NCBI GenBank assembly: GCA_017628675.1
Contig: JAGBYS010000009.1
Span: forward strand, 1-9,171
DNA: 9,171 bases
From: Tidjanibacter sp.
Lineage (GTDB): Bacteria > Bacteroidota > Bacteroidia > Bacteroidales > Rikenellaceae
Reading direction: 5' to 3'
Shown here: positions 1-6,475 of the stretch, in pieces
How the letters are laid out: each line of letters begins with the position of its first letter
Numbering within the stretch: the stretch's first letter is position 1
Translations under genes and position numbers: made by a program
The notes under the pieces: generated by a model
The model's database searches: none
What the model was told of the DNA's origin: nothing
The model's input: the letters and a program-made list of their open reading frames with translations, nothing else

Positions 1-797
1 AGGGTGCTTTCTATGCCAACTATGCTCTCGCGTCCATCGAGTGGGGTGGCTTGGAGAGTATCGGTTCACATGCCTTCTCGGGTTGTATGGCTTTGGAGGA
101 ACTCGAAGTACCCGCCACAGTTAAGTATGTGGGTGGCGGTGCGTTCCACGAGTGTGAAGGGCTGAAAAAGCTGGTTCTTGCTGCCGAAACCATTGATCAT
201 AATGCTTTTTCGTACTGTATTTCGCTCACCGATATTGAGATTAAGCCCACAACGACTAATTGGATTGGCACGGGTGTGTTTACAGACTGTGACGCTCTGG
301 AACACTTCACCTTCCCCGATCACTTTACATCTACGGGAGAGGAGACTTTCCACTATTGTGATAAACTCTCCACTATTGATTTTGCCAATATTGAGACTAT
401 TCAACACGGCTGTTTTGCTTGGTGTCCGTCACTGACGGAGATAAATATCCCGGGTACGGTTAAGACTATTGAATACAATGCGTTTTTGGCTAGCAATAAT
501 ATCACTTCGATTATTCTTAACGAGGGTACAGAGGTGATTTGTGAATCGTTGGCGCACAATAAAACTACCACTTTAACCATCCCTGCGAGTGTTAAGGTGA
601 TGGGAGGTGTATTTGCCGATGAAAGCTCCGATACCATCTATTTTAAGGGTGATTGCCCCGAATTTGCGGAAGGTGAGGAGTTCCCTTGGTGTCGCGATAC
701 GGCAGCAACCGTCTATTGCCCTGCTGCCTACTATGAGAACTTTAGCGCCAAGAGGGAAACCTATCTCGGCTATTATGTGACTCTCGTTGCCTATTAG
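1..797 (+). CDS. BspA-like leucine-rich repeat protein, C-terminal part (5' end outside window)
   Basis: The frame is open from the left edge (first full codon at 3) to a TAG stop at 795-797, giving 264 residues of a longer protein. A TTG at position 51 is in frame, but repeat sequence continues upstream of it, so it is not the start. The visible protein is about nine imperfect 20-24-residue repeats of the LRR_5/BspA type, with a recurring pattern of I/V-x-x-x-A/V-F-x-x-C-x-x-L followed by a beta strand and often IP-x-x-V (for example GSHAFSGC, DHNAFSYC, QHGCFAWC). The last roughly 60 residues leave the repeat pattern and resemble the capping tail common in these proteins (IYFKG, then TVYCPAAYYENF). 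BspA-like proteins are usually secreted or surface-exposed and bind host or bacterial ligands; that role is inferred from the family. The signal peptide and any anchor are off-window. It is convergent with transketolase and shares a terminator hairpin with it. Confidence 0.9.
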   Translation, partial: GAFYANYALASIEWGGLESIGSHAFSGCMALEELEVPATVKYVGGGAFHECEGLKKLVLAAETIDHNAFSYCISLTDIEIKPTTTNWIGTGVFTDCDALEHFTFPDHFTSTGEETFHYCDKLSTIDFANIETIQHGCFAWCPSLTEINIPGTVKTIEYNAFLASNNITSIILNEGTEVICESLAHNKTTTLTIPASVKVMGGVFADESSDTIYFKGDCPEFAEGEEFPWCRDTAATVYCPAAYYENFSAKRETYLGYYVTLVAY

Positions 798-816
798 TGG
801 CGAGAGGTTGGGTGAT

Positions 817-853
817 AAAAAGAGGAGTGCCTTTTGGGGGCACTCCTCTTTTT
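817..853. terminator. Bidirectional intrinsic terminator between convergent genes
   Basis: A perfect 15-bp inverted repeat has arms at 817-831 (AAAAAGAGGAGTGCC) and 839-853 (GGCACTCCTCTTTTT) with a 7-nt loop. The GC-rich core is flanked by A5 on the left and T5 on the right, so a transcript from either strand gives a stable hairpin followed by a U run. It lies 19 nt from the LRR stop codon and 19 nt from the transketolase stop codon, as expected for a shared terminator. Confidence 0.9.
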
Positions 854-872
854 GTGCTTGGAGGTTGTGAAA

Positions 873-2897
873 CTAACCAAGCAACTCCTTAACCTCGGCG
901 GCGACTGTTGCGCCATTGAAGCCGAACTTCTCGTCGAGTACCTTGTAGGGAGCCGAGTAGCCGAAGTGGTCCACGCCGTGAATCCTGCCGTTCTCGCCCA
1001 CAAGACCCTGGAGGGTTACAGGTAGACCGGCGGTCATACCGTAGCGGGGCAGACCCTCGGGCAGCACGCTCTGCTGATACTCCTTGCTCTGGTCGCGGAA
1101 GAGGCCCTCGCTGGGAACGCTCACGATGCGTACGCCAATGCCCTCGGCCTTGAGAATCTCTGCACCCTCCACGAGGGTCGAAACCTCGCTACCGCTGGCA
1201 ATCAGCACAGCCTTTGCGTCGGCGTCGTCGCATACCACATAGCCACCCTTGGCTGCCTGTGCCGCCTCTGCTCGGCGGTCGCCACTTGCGGCGGGCAGGT
1301 CCTTGATGTTCTGGCGCGAGGTGATCAGGGCAATAGGCCTCTGGTCCTCCATTGCGAGCTTCCAAGCCTCCACGGTCTCGGCGCCATCGGCGGGACGCAA
1401 CACGAGCATACTGCGCTCGCCGTTGTGGTTCTTCAGGTGCTCCAAAAGACGGATTTGCATCTCGTGCTCAATGGGCTGATGGGTGGGGCCGTCCTCGCCC
1501 ACGCGGAACGAGTCGTGCGACCAAATGTAAATCACGTGTGCGCGCATAAGGGCTGCAAGCCTTACGGCGGGCTTCATATAGTCCGAGAATACGAAGAAGG
1601 TACCGCAGGCGGGGATGATACCGCCGTGGAGTGCCATACCGTTCATAATGCAGGCCATTGTGAGCTCCGATACACCTGCCTGGAAGAACTTACCGCTCCA
1701 GTCGCCCTTGGCAAAGGCGTGGGTCTTCTTGAGGTAGCCGTCGGTCTTGTCCGAGTTGCTCAGGTCGGCCGAGGCAACTACCATATTATCAATCTGTTCA
1801 GCAAAGGCACCCAGCACGGTAGCCGAAGCGTTGCGGGTAGCCGAGCCGGCTGCAATCTCAATCTTGGAGTAGTCGATCTCGGGAGTCTTGCCACTCAGGA
1901 AGAGATCCAACTTGGCGGCGAGTTCGGGGTTTTCTGCGCGCCATTTGGCCTCGACCTCTTTGCGCTCGGCGGCCCACTTGCGGAGCTCCTCACGACGGGC
2001 TGCGTAGGCCTCCTCCACCTCGGGGAAGATTACGAAGGGATCCTCGGGGTTGCCACCCAGATTCTCGATGGAGCGCTTGGGGTCGGCACCGGCAGCAGAG
2101 ATGGGCTGACCGTGGGTCGAAATCTTGTTCTCGAAGCTGCCACCCTGGGCGTCGCGAGCACCAAGACCCATCACGGTCTTACCAATAATAAGAGTGGGCC
2201 TCTCGCTCTCCTGGAGAGCCTCGTTGAGTGCCTTGCGAATCTCCTCGGCGGAGTTGCCGTTGCACTCCAGAACATTCCAGTTCCAGGCTTTGTATTTCGC
2301 TGCAATATCCTCAGTGTCAACATCCTCTACGGTTGTTGAGAGCTGAATGTTGTTCGAGTCGTAGAACATAATGAGGTTCGACAGACCGAGGTGACCAGCG
2401 ATGCGACCAACGCCCTGTGAGATCTCCTCCTCGACGGCGCCGTCGGAGATGAAGACATAGGTTTTGTGTGCGGTCCACTCGCCAAATCGTGCGGCCAGGA
2501 AGCGCTCTGCCATAGCGGCACCAACGGCCATTGCGTGACCCTGACCCAGGGGGCCCGAGGTGTTCTCAATGGCGTGTGTGAGGTCCCTCTCGGGGTGGCC
2601 GGGGGTTGTGCTGCCCCACTGGCGGAACGACTTGAGCTCCTCGATGGTCATAATGTTTGCCAGAGCCAACACGCCGTAGAGCATAGGCGACATATGTCCG
2701 GGATCCAGGAAGAGCCTATCGCGGAAGGGGTAGGCGTAGTTGTCGGGGTCGTAACGCAGGAACTCCGAGTAGAGCACATTGATGAAGTCGGCACCACCCA
2801 TTGCACCACCGGGGTGACCCGATTTTGCCTTCTCTACCATCGAGAGGGCCAGGATGCGGATGTTGTCGGCTGCCAAGCGGGAAAGTTTGTTGTCCAT
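873..2897 (-). CDS. tkt: Transketolase
   Basis: Thiamine-diphosphate enzyme of the non-oxidative pentose phosphate pathway. It moves two-carbon units between ketose and aldose phosphates, linking xylulose-5-P, ribose-5-P, erythrose-4-P and glycolysis. The 674 residues match the usual single-chain length of 660-680. Visible motifs: KSGHPGG (His28), PGHMS (His68), TPGHPE (His101), GPLGQG, the ThDP/metal motif SDG (Asp152) with SNNI 30 residues later (Asn182, Ile184), His262, and Arg355 of the phosphate site. In the pyrimidine domain are the catalytic Glu411 (VSELTMA), SHDSFRVGEDGPTH (His461, Asp462, His473) and SRQN (Arg528). All key residues are present. The SDGAVEEEIS and SADLSNSDKTDG wording fits Bacteroidota transketolases rather than the E. 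coli TktA type. ATG at 2895-2897 is the natural start (MDNKLSRLAADNIR); no clear Shine-Dalgarno precedes it, and the upstream bases are A-rich, as is normal in this phylum. It is monocistronic in view: convergent with the LRR gene, divergent from susC. Confidence 0.97.
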   Translation of the reverse strand: MDNKLSRLAADNIRILALSMVEKAKSGHPGGAMGGADFINVLYSEFLRYDPDNYAYPFRDRLFLDPGHMSPMLYGVLALANIMTIEELKSFRQWGSTTPGHPERDLTHAIENTSGPLGQGHAMAVGAAMAERFLAARFGEWTAHKTYVFISDGAVEEEISQGVGRIAGHLGLSNLIMFYDSNNIQLSTTVEDVDTEDIAAKYKAWNWNVLECNGNSAEEIRKALNEALQESERPTLIIGKTVMGLGARDAQGGSFENKISTHGQPISAAGADPKRSIENLGGNPEDPFVIFPEVEEAYAARREELRKWAAERKEVEAKWRAENPELAAKLDLFLSGKTPEIDYSKIEIAAGSATRNASATVLGAFAEQIDNMVVASADLSNSDKTDGYLKKTHAFAKGDWSGKFFQAGVSELTMACIMNGMALHGGIIPACGTFFVFSDYMKPAVRLAALMRAHVIYIWSHDSFRVGEDGPTHQPIEHEMQIRLLEHLKNHNGERSMLVLRPADGAETVEAWKLAMEDQRPIALITSRQNIKDLPAASGDRRAEAAQAAKGGYVVCDDADAKAVLIASGSEVSTLVEGAEILKAEGIGVRIVSVPSEGLFRDQSKEYQQSVLPEGLPRYGMTAGLPVTLQGLVGENGRIHGVDHFGYSAPYKVLDEKFGFNGATVAAEVKELLG

Positions 2898-2957
2898 AGA
2901 GAGTTTAGATTTATGTGTTTATATATGTTTTTCTGTGGTGAAGGTACAATTAATCCA

Positions 2958-2965
2958 CAAATATA
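2958..2965 (-). promoter_or_regulatory. Candidate -7 element of the transketolase promoter
   Basis: On the minus strand this reads TATATTTG, a full match to the Bacteroidota -7 consensus TAnnTTTG. It would place transcription start roughly 50 nt before the transketolase ATG. There is no well-placed TTTG -33 element about 19-21 nt further upstream; a TTTG lies only 13 nt upstream, inside the dyad at 2969-2983. The assignment therefore rests on the -7 match and its position. Confidence 0.45.
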
Positions 2966-2968
2966 ATG

Positions 2969-2983
2969 ATTTGCCAGGCAAAT
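2969..2983. promoter_or_regulatory. Perfect 15-bp dyad next to the transketolase -7 box (operator candidate)
   Basis: ATTTGCC-A-GGCAAAT is a perfect 7+1+7 inverted repeat. On the minus strand it lies immediately upstream of the candidate -7 box, within the space RNA polymerase would cover. A third half-site-like CAAAT overlaps the -7 box itself at 2958-2962, facing ATTTG at 2969-2973. This geometry suits a dimeric repressor or other regulator, but no specific regulator can be named from the sequence. Confidence 0.4.
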
Positions 2984-3134
2984 AGAAAAGTTTTCGGTGG
3001 TTTTTTCTTTCCAAGGGGCAAAAAAGAGTTGCGGGCGACCTTGTTCTCGTGCGCGTAATAATAGTTTGTATCGCCAGGGGTGGGGGATTTTGTGGAGTGT
3101 TGAAAGTTTTTTGGGAAATAATTTATGGGAAAGA

Positions 3135-3165
3135 TTTGTTTTTTCTGATTATTTGTGTAATTTTA
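3135..3165 (+). promoter_or_regulatory. Candidate promoter of the susC operon
   Basis: TTTG at 3135-3138 is followed after exactly 19 nt by TAATTTTA at 3158-3165. This matches the Bacteroidota -33/-7 arrangement (TTTG, 19-21 nt, TAnnTTTG) with one mismatch in the last base of the -7 box. Transcription would start near 3172, leaving a leader of about 280 nt. A weaker alternative -7, TAAATTGT at 3171-3178, has a TTTG 15 nt upstream. I saw no better match closer to the gene. Confidence 0.4.
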
Positions 3166-3168
3166 CAC
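3155..3168. promoter_or_regulatory. 14-bp dyad over the susC -7 box (operator candidate)
   Basis: GTGTAA-TT-TTACAC is a perfect 6+2+6 inverted repeat that contains the whole candidate -7 element at 3158-3165. A protein bound there would block polymerase access, so repression is the simplest reading if the promoter call is right. The site does not match the CRP (TGTGA-N6-TCACA) or FNR patterns, and the regulator is unknown. Confidence 0.4.
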
Positions 3169-3254
3169 TCTAAATTGTGCCCTCAAATAAGCACCAGAGT
3201 GCGTTTTGGCGACTAAGTGTTTGATTGAGCCGTAGTTGCAGTCCGATGGCCGCA

Positions 3255-3299
3255 GTGCCTGCCTTGTGTGGGCGGGGCTTGAGGGGCGAAAAAGGGCAC
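3255..3299 (+). promoter_or_regulatory. Potential stem-loop in the susC leader (upstream one)
   Basis: GTGCCT (3255-3260) can pair with GGGCAC (3294-3299), six pairs including one G-U. Inside it GCCT (3261-3264) can pair with GGGC (3275-3278), including one G-U. The stems are GC-rich but short, and this structure is clearly weaker than the one at 3344-3390. Confidence 0.2.
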
Positions 3300-3343
3300 A
3301 GAGAGGAGAAAAAATAGGAAGAAAACCACTATTAACGGATGTG

Positions 3344-3390
3344 TGGCGGAGCATTGGGAGGGTCCCGATGAGAGGATGATGAAGCCGCCA
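3344..3390 (+). promoter_or_regulatory. Nested stem-loop in the susC leader
   Basis: An inner hairpin pairs CATTGGGA (3352-3359) with TCCCGATG (3363-3370) around a GGG loop: eight pairs, one of them G-U. It is enclosed by an outer perfect 6-bp stem, TGGCGG (3344-3349) with CCGCCA (3385-3390). The structure ends 59 nt before the susC ATG and has no following U run, so it is not an ordinary terminator. A role in mRNA stability or translational control is inference only. Confidence 0.35.
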
Positions 3391-3449
3391 AACAGGAGAT
3401 AAACAACTAACTATAAACAACTTTATTAACAAACTAAAAAATCAATCGT

Positions 3450-6400
3450 ATGAGAAAAATTGTACTATCAATTTTTGCAGTCTTGATGCTTTGCGTTAGC
3501 GCGATGGCTCAAGGTCAGCGAATTACTGGTACGGTTAGCGACGAGTCGGGTCTTCCCGTAATCGGCGCGACTGTTTCGGTAGTCGGTACAACAGTGGCAA
3601 CGATCACTGACATCAATGGTGCGTACGAGGTCAAAGCGGCAAAAGATGCAACTTTGGAGTTTTCGTATGTAGGTTATGCAACTCAGAATATTGCAGTTGC
3701 TGGCCGTACTGCCATTAATGTAGTCCTGAAGACAGATGCTCACGAGATGGATGAGCTGGTTGTCGTAGGTTACGGTTCGGGTGTTGCTGCCAAGTCGCTG
3801 GTAGGTTCGGTATCGAGCGTGAAAGGTGACAAGGTTGCAAGTACTCCCGTTGCCAACGTTGCCGATGTACTTCAGGGTAAGATCCCCGGTCTGCAGGTGT
3901 TTACCTCGTCGGGTGAGCCTACTGCGGGTTCGACTATGATGATGCGTGGTTCGTCGACCTTCAACGGTGATACCACTCCTCTGATCATTCTTGATGGTTC
4001 GCCTGTTTCGGCTGCAGTTCTCAACTCGCTCAACTCGAACGATATCGAGAACGTGGTTCTGCTGAAGGACGCTGCTTCGACCGCCATCTACGGTGCACAG
4101 GCTGCAAACGGTGTTATGTATGTAACCACCAAGAAGGGTACTGCTGCTAAGTCGCTCGTTCAGATTCGTATGCAGACTGGTTTCTCCAGTGTTGTAGAGA
4201 ACAAGGCATTTGAGCTGATGACCGGTCCCGAGCAGATGGCATTTGAGGAGATCCTCTTCCCCCACCTGACTATCAATGGTCCCGACGCTGAGAGGTGGAT
4301 CTCGCGTAAGAGGTGGATTGAGGAGAACGACTTCACCTTCGACTGGAAAGGCTACGCTTACCAGAGCAACGCTCCCGTAAATAGCGCCGATGTTTCGGTT
4401 ACCGGTTCGTCGAATGGTATCAACTACTACCTCTCGGCTGGTTACCTCGACACTGAGGGTATCGCTCCCCGTTCGGGCAACACTCGTTACTCGTTCCGTA
4501 CCAATGTTGACGCTCAGGTTAAACCCTGGCTCAAGATGGGTGCCAATGTGAATATGAGCTACGCTGAGTATGAGAAGTCGAACACCGGTTGGACCGTTTG
4601 GTCGGTTGGTAACTTGGTTTACGGCCAGGCTCCCTACAACGCTCCCTATGAGAACATCTACCTCGATGCAGATAGGCAGCAGTTTGCTGGTTTCGACTTT
4701 AGCAAAGAGTTGTGGAACTTCAAGTCGGAGAACGGCTTTGCTAACGAGTACTACAACCCCTACTACTACTATGAGAAATTCCCCTCGCACGGTAACACTC
4801 TCCGTCTGTCGGGTAACATCTACGAGGAGATCAAACCCATTGAGGGTCTGACTCTGAAGGCTGTTCAGGCAGTGGATGGTTCGATTGGTCGCAGCAGCGC
4901 TTGGCGTATGCCTTCGTTCGACGGTGCAGTAGCAAACGGTCAGAGGGCAGAGTCCTACAGCCGTTACTACCAGCTCACTTCGACCAACACCGCCGAGTAT
5001 AAATTCTCGATCGACGATGTTCACAATGTAGTTCTGCTGGCAGGTCAGGAGGCTCAGGTTGCAAATAGCGAGGGCTTCGGTGCTCAGATTTCGGGTCTTA
5101 CCGACGATCGTCTGACTATGATGACTGCAGGTGCTTCGGATACTTTCGCTCTGACGAGCCACTCGGATGTTGACGAGGTTATCAACTCCGTATTTGCTCG
5201 TGCATCGTACAACTACGACGGCAAGTACCACGTGGACGCTTCGATCCGTCGTGATGGTGGTTCGATGTTCGGTGCCGATGTTCGTTGGGGTACCTTCTGG
5301 AGCTTGGGTGGTATGTGGAATGTTAAGAGCGAGGAGTTTATGCTTGCTTACGACTTCGTTAACGACCTCCGCGTGAAGCTGAGCTACGGTACCACTGGTA
5401 ACCGTACCGCTCTGAGCTCCTACGCAGCTCTTGGTCTTGTAGGTTCGGGTCCCGAGTATAACGGCGTGACCGGTACCGGTATCGCAACTCCTTCGAACCC
5501 CGGTCTGACCTGGGAGACTCTGAAGACTCTGAACTTCGGTATCTCGACTCGTCTGTTCAACCGTATGAGCGTTGAGTTGGATCTGTACAACCGTCTGACT
5601 ACCGATATGCTTATGGAGATTCCTTACTCGGCAACCACCGGTTTCTCGTCGGGTATGGGTAACGTGGGCGAGATGCGCAACCGCGGTTTCGAGCTCCAGA
5701 TGAGCTATGACCTGGTTCAGACTCAGAATGTTCTTTGGACTGTTTACGGCAACGTTGCTTACAACAAGAATAAGATCCTTGCCCTCTATGGTGACACTGA
5801 GGACTATGTAGACGGTGCAACCGGTCTGCGTTATGCAGTAGGTCACTCGATGGGTGAGTTCACCGGCGGTATCTTCGCAGGTGTTGATCCTCGTGATGGT
5901 AACCCTATGTGGTACGATATGGATGGCAACAAGACCAAACAGTGGTCCGATAGCTTCAATCACTGGTATGGTAAGAGCTACATCGCCGACTGGTCGGGTG
6001 GTTTTGGTACCAACCTTATGATTGGCAACCTCCAGGTGAGCGCCGACTTCTCGTGGGTAGGTGATCGCTGGATGTGGCTCAATGAGATGTTCTACACCTC
6101 GAACTTGAACGGTTCGCTTGGTGGCGCACGCTACGAGCGTCGTCTGTTGGATCTGTGGCAGGAGCCCGGTGATATCACCGACATTCCTAAGGCAGGTACT
6201 ACCTTCCAGTTCGACGACACTGCTTACTCGAATGCAGCGTTCTTGCGTCTGAAGAACCTCACTATCTCTTACAACATCCCCGGCAGCCTCTTTGGCAATG
6301 GTGCATTCATCCAGGGCGCAAGGGTATATGCAATTGGTCGTAACCTCTTTACTCTCACCGGTTATCGTGGTTTTGACCCCGAGTTCTTCAATAACGGTTC

Positions 6401-6458
6401 GCAGGGTACTTACCCCGGCACCCGTCAGTACACCCTCGGCGTTGAGTTCTCGTTCTAA
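3450..6458 (+). CDS. SusC/RagA-family TonB-dependent outer-membrane transporter
   Basis: Outer-membrane import channel driven by TonB-ExbBD, paired with the SusD-like lipoprotein encoded next. At 1002 residues it has normal length for the family. Order of parts: signal peptide 1-20, cleaved after AMA; CarboxypepD_reg-like N-terminal domain about 23-95 (ITGTVSDESGLPVIGATV, then FSYVGYATQ); TonB-box region MDELVVVGYG at 100-109; plug domain about 118-230, including VLQGKIPGLQV, MMMRGSSTFNG, PLIILDGSPVS, VVLLKDAASTAIYG and NGVMYVTTKKG; then a beta barrel to the end. Barrel motifs typical of the family include RVKLSYGTTGN (641-651), the GEMRNRGFELQMSY segment (from about 740), FLRLKNLTISYNIP (931-944) and the C-terminal YTLGVEFSF with a terminal Phe. 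ATG at 3450 gives a proper signal peptide and is preceded by an A-rich stretch. The first codons are AT-rich; CTA and TCA occur only as codons 6 and 7. Substrate is unknown: no linked enzyme identifies it. Confidence 0.96.
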   Translation: MRKIVLSIFAVLMLCVSAMAQGQRITGTVSDESGLPVIGATVSVVGTTVATITDINGAYEVKAAKDATLEFSYVGYATQNIAVAGRTAINVVLKTDAHEMDELVVVGYGSGVAAKSLVGSVSSVKGDKVASTPVANVADVLQGKIPGLQVFTSSGEPTAGSTMMMRGSSTFNGDTTPLIILDGSPVSAAVLNSLNSNDIENVVLLKDAASTAIYGAQAANGVMYVTTKKGTAAKSLVQIRMQTGFSSVVENKAFELMTGPEQMAFEEILFPHLTINGPDAERWISRKRWIEENDFTFDWKGYAYQSNAPVNSADVSVTGSSNGINYYLSAGYLDTEGIAPRSGNTRYSFRTNVDAQVKPWLKMGANVNMSYAEYEKSNTGWTVWSVGNLVYGQAPYNAPYENIYLDADRQQFAGFDFSKELWNFKSENGFANEYYNPYYYYEKFPSHGNTLRLSGNIYEEIKPIEGLTLKAVQAVDGSIGRSSAWRMPSFDGAVANGQRAESYSRYYQLTSTNTAEYKFSIDDVHNVVLLAGQEAQVANSEGFGAQISGLTDDRLTMMTAGASDTFALTSHSDVDEVINSVFARASYNYDGKYHVDASIRRDGGSMFGADVRWGTFWSLGGMWNVKSEEFMLAYDFVNDLRVKLSYGTTGNRTALSSYAALGLVGSGPEYNGVTGTGIATPSNPGLTWETLKTLNFGISTRLFNRMSVELDLYNRLTTDMLMEIPYSATTGFSSGMGNVGEMRNRGFELQMSYDLVQTQNVLWTVYGNVAYNKNKILALYGDTEDYVDGATGLRYAVGHSMGEFTGGIFAGVDPRDGNPMWYDMDGNKTKQWSDSFNHWYGKSYIADWSGGFGTNLMIGNLQVSADFSWVGDRWMWLNEMFYTSNLNGSLGGARYERRLLDLWQEPGDITDIPKAGTTFQFDDTAYSNAAFLRLKNLTISYNIPGSLFGNGAFIQGARVYAIGRNLFTLTGYRGFDPEFFNNGSQGTYPGTRQYTLGVEFSF

Positions 6459-6475
6459 CCTCTTAAAAAACGGAT

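Larger units (their letters stand above)
2898..3449. other. Divergent intergenic region between transketolase and susC
   Basis: This 552-bp stretch has no convincing protein gene. It holds a candidate transketolase promoter with a dyad (2958-2983), a candidate susC promoter with a dyad (3135-3168), and a long susC leader with potential stem-loops (3255-3299 and 3344-3390). The middle part (about 2996-3130) contains T-rich and G-rich runs with no feature I can name. The last 50 bases before susC are very A-rich, which suits translation initiation in Bacteroidota. Confidence 0.8.

Noticed and set aside
349..378. A 10-bp direct repeat TCCACTATTG at 349-358 and 369-378 in the LRR gene
   Set aside because: The 20-nt period is not a multiple of three and does not match the protein repeat. 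It is most likely chance.
51..797. TTG at 51 as the real start of the LRR protein
   Set aside because: The frame stays open to the left edge and encodes another LRR-like segment (GAFYANYALASIEWGGL), so the gene begins outside the window.
1425..2339. A 304-residue plus-strand frame within transketolase
   Set aside because: It is codon-aligned with the transketolase gene, which has all catalytic motifs in order. The frame is open only because of biased codon use.
3163..3432. An 89-residue minus-strand frame in the susC leader
   Set aside because: It starts with TTG, has no initiation signal, no recognisable domain and an unremarkable Pro/Ser/Arg-rich sequence. A non-coding leader explains the region better, though an antisense transcript is not excluded.
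2898..3449. Invertible promoter or mobile element upstream of susC
   Set aside because: Some Bacteroidales surface loci are phase-variable, but I found no long inverted repeats bounding a promoter, no recombinase gene and no insertion-sequence ends.
3468..5963. An 831-residue open frame on the minus strand inside the susC-like gene
   Set aside because: It is in exact codon register with susC, so its only possible stops are susC codons TTA, CTA and TCA, which that gene avoids. The translation shows no recognisable domain, and the sense frame is a clear SusC. It is a by-product of codon bias.
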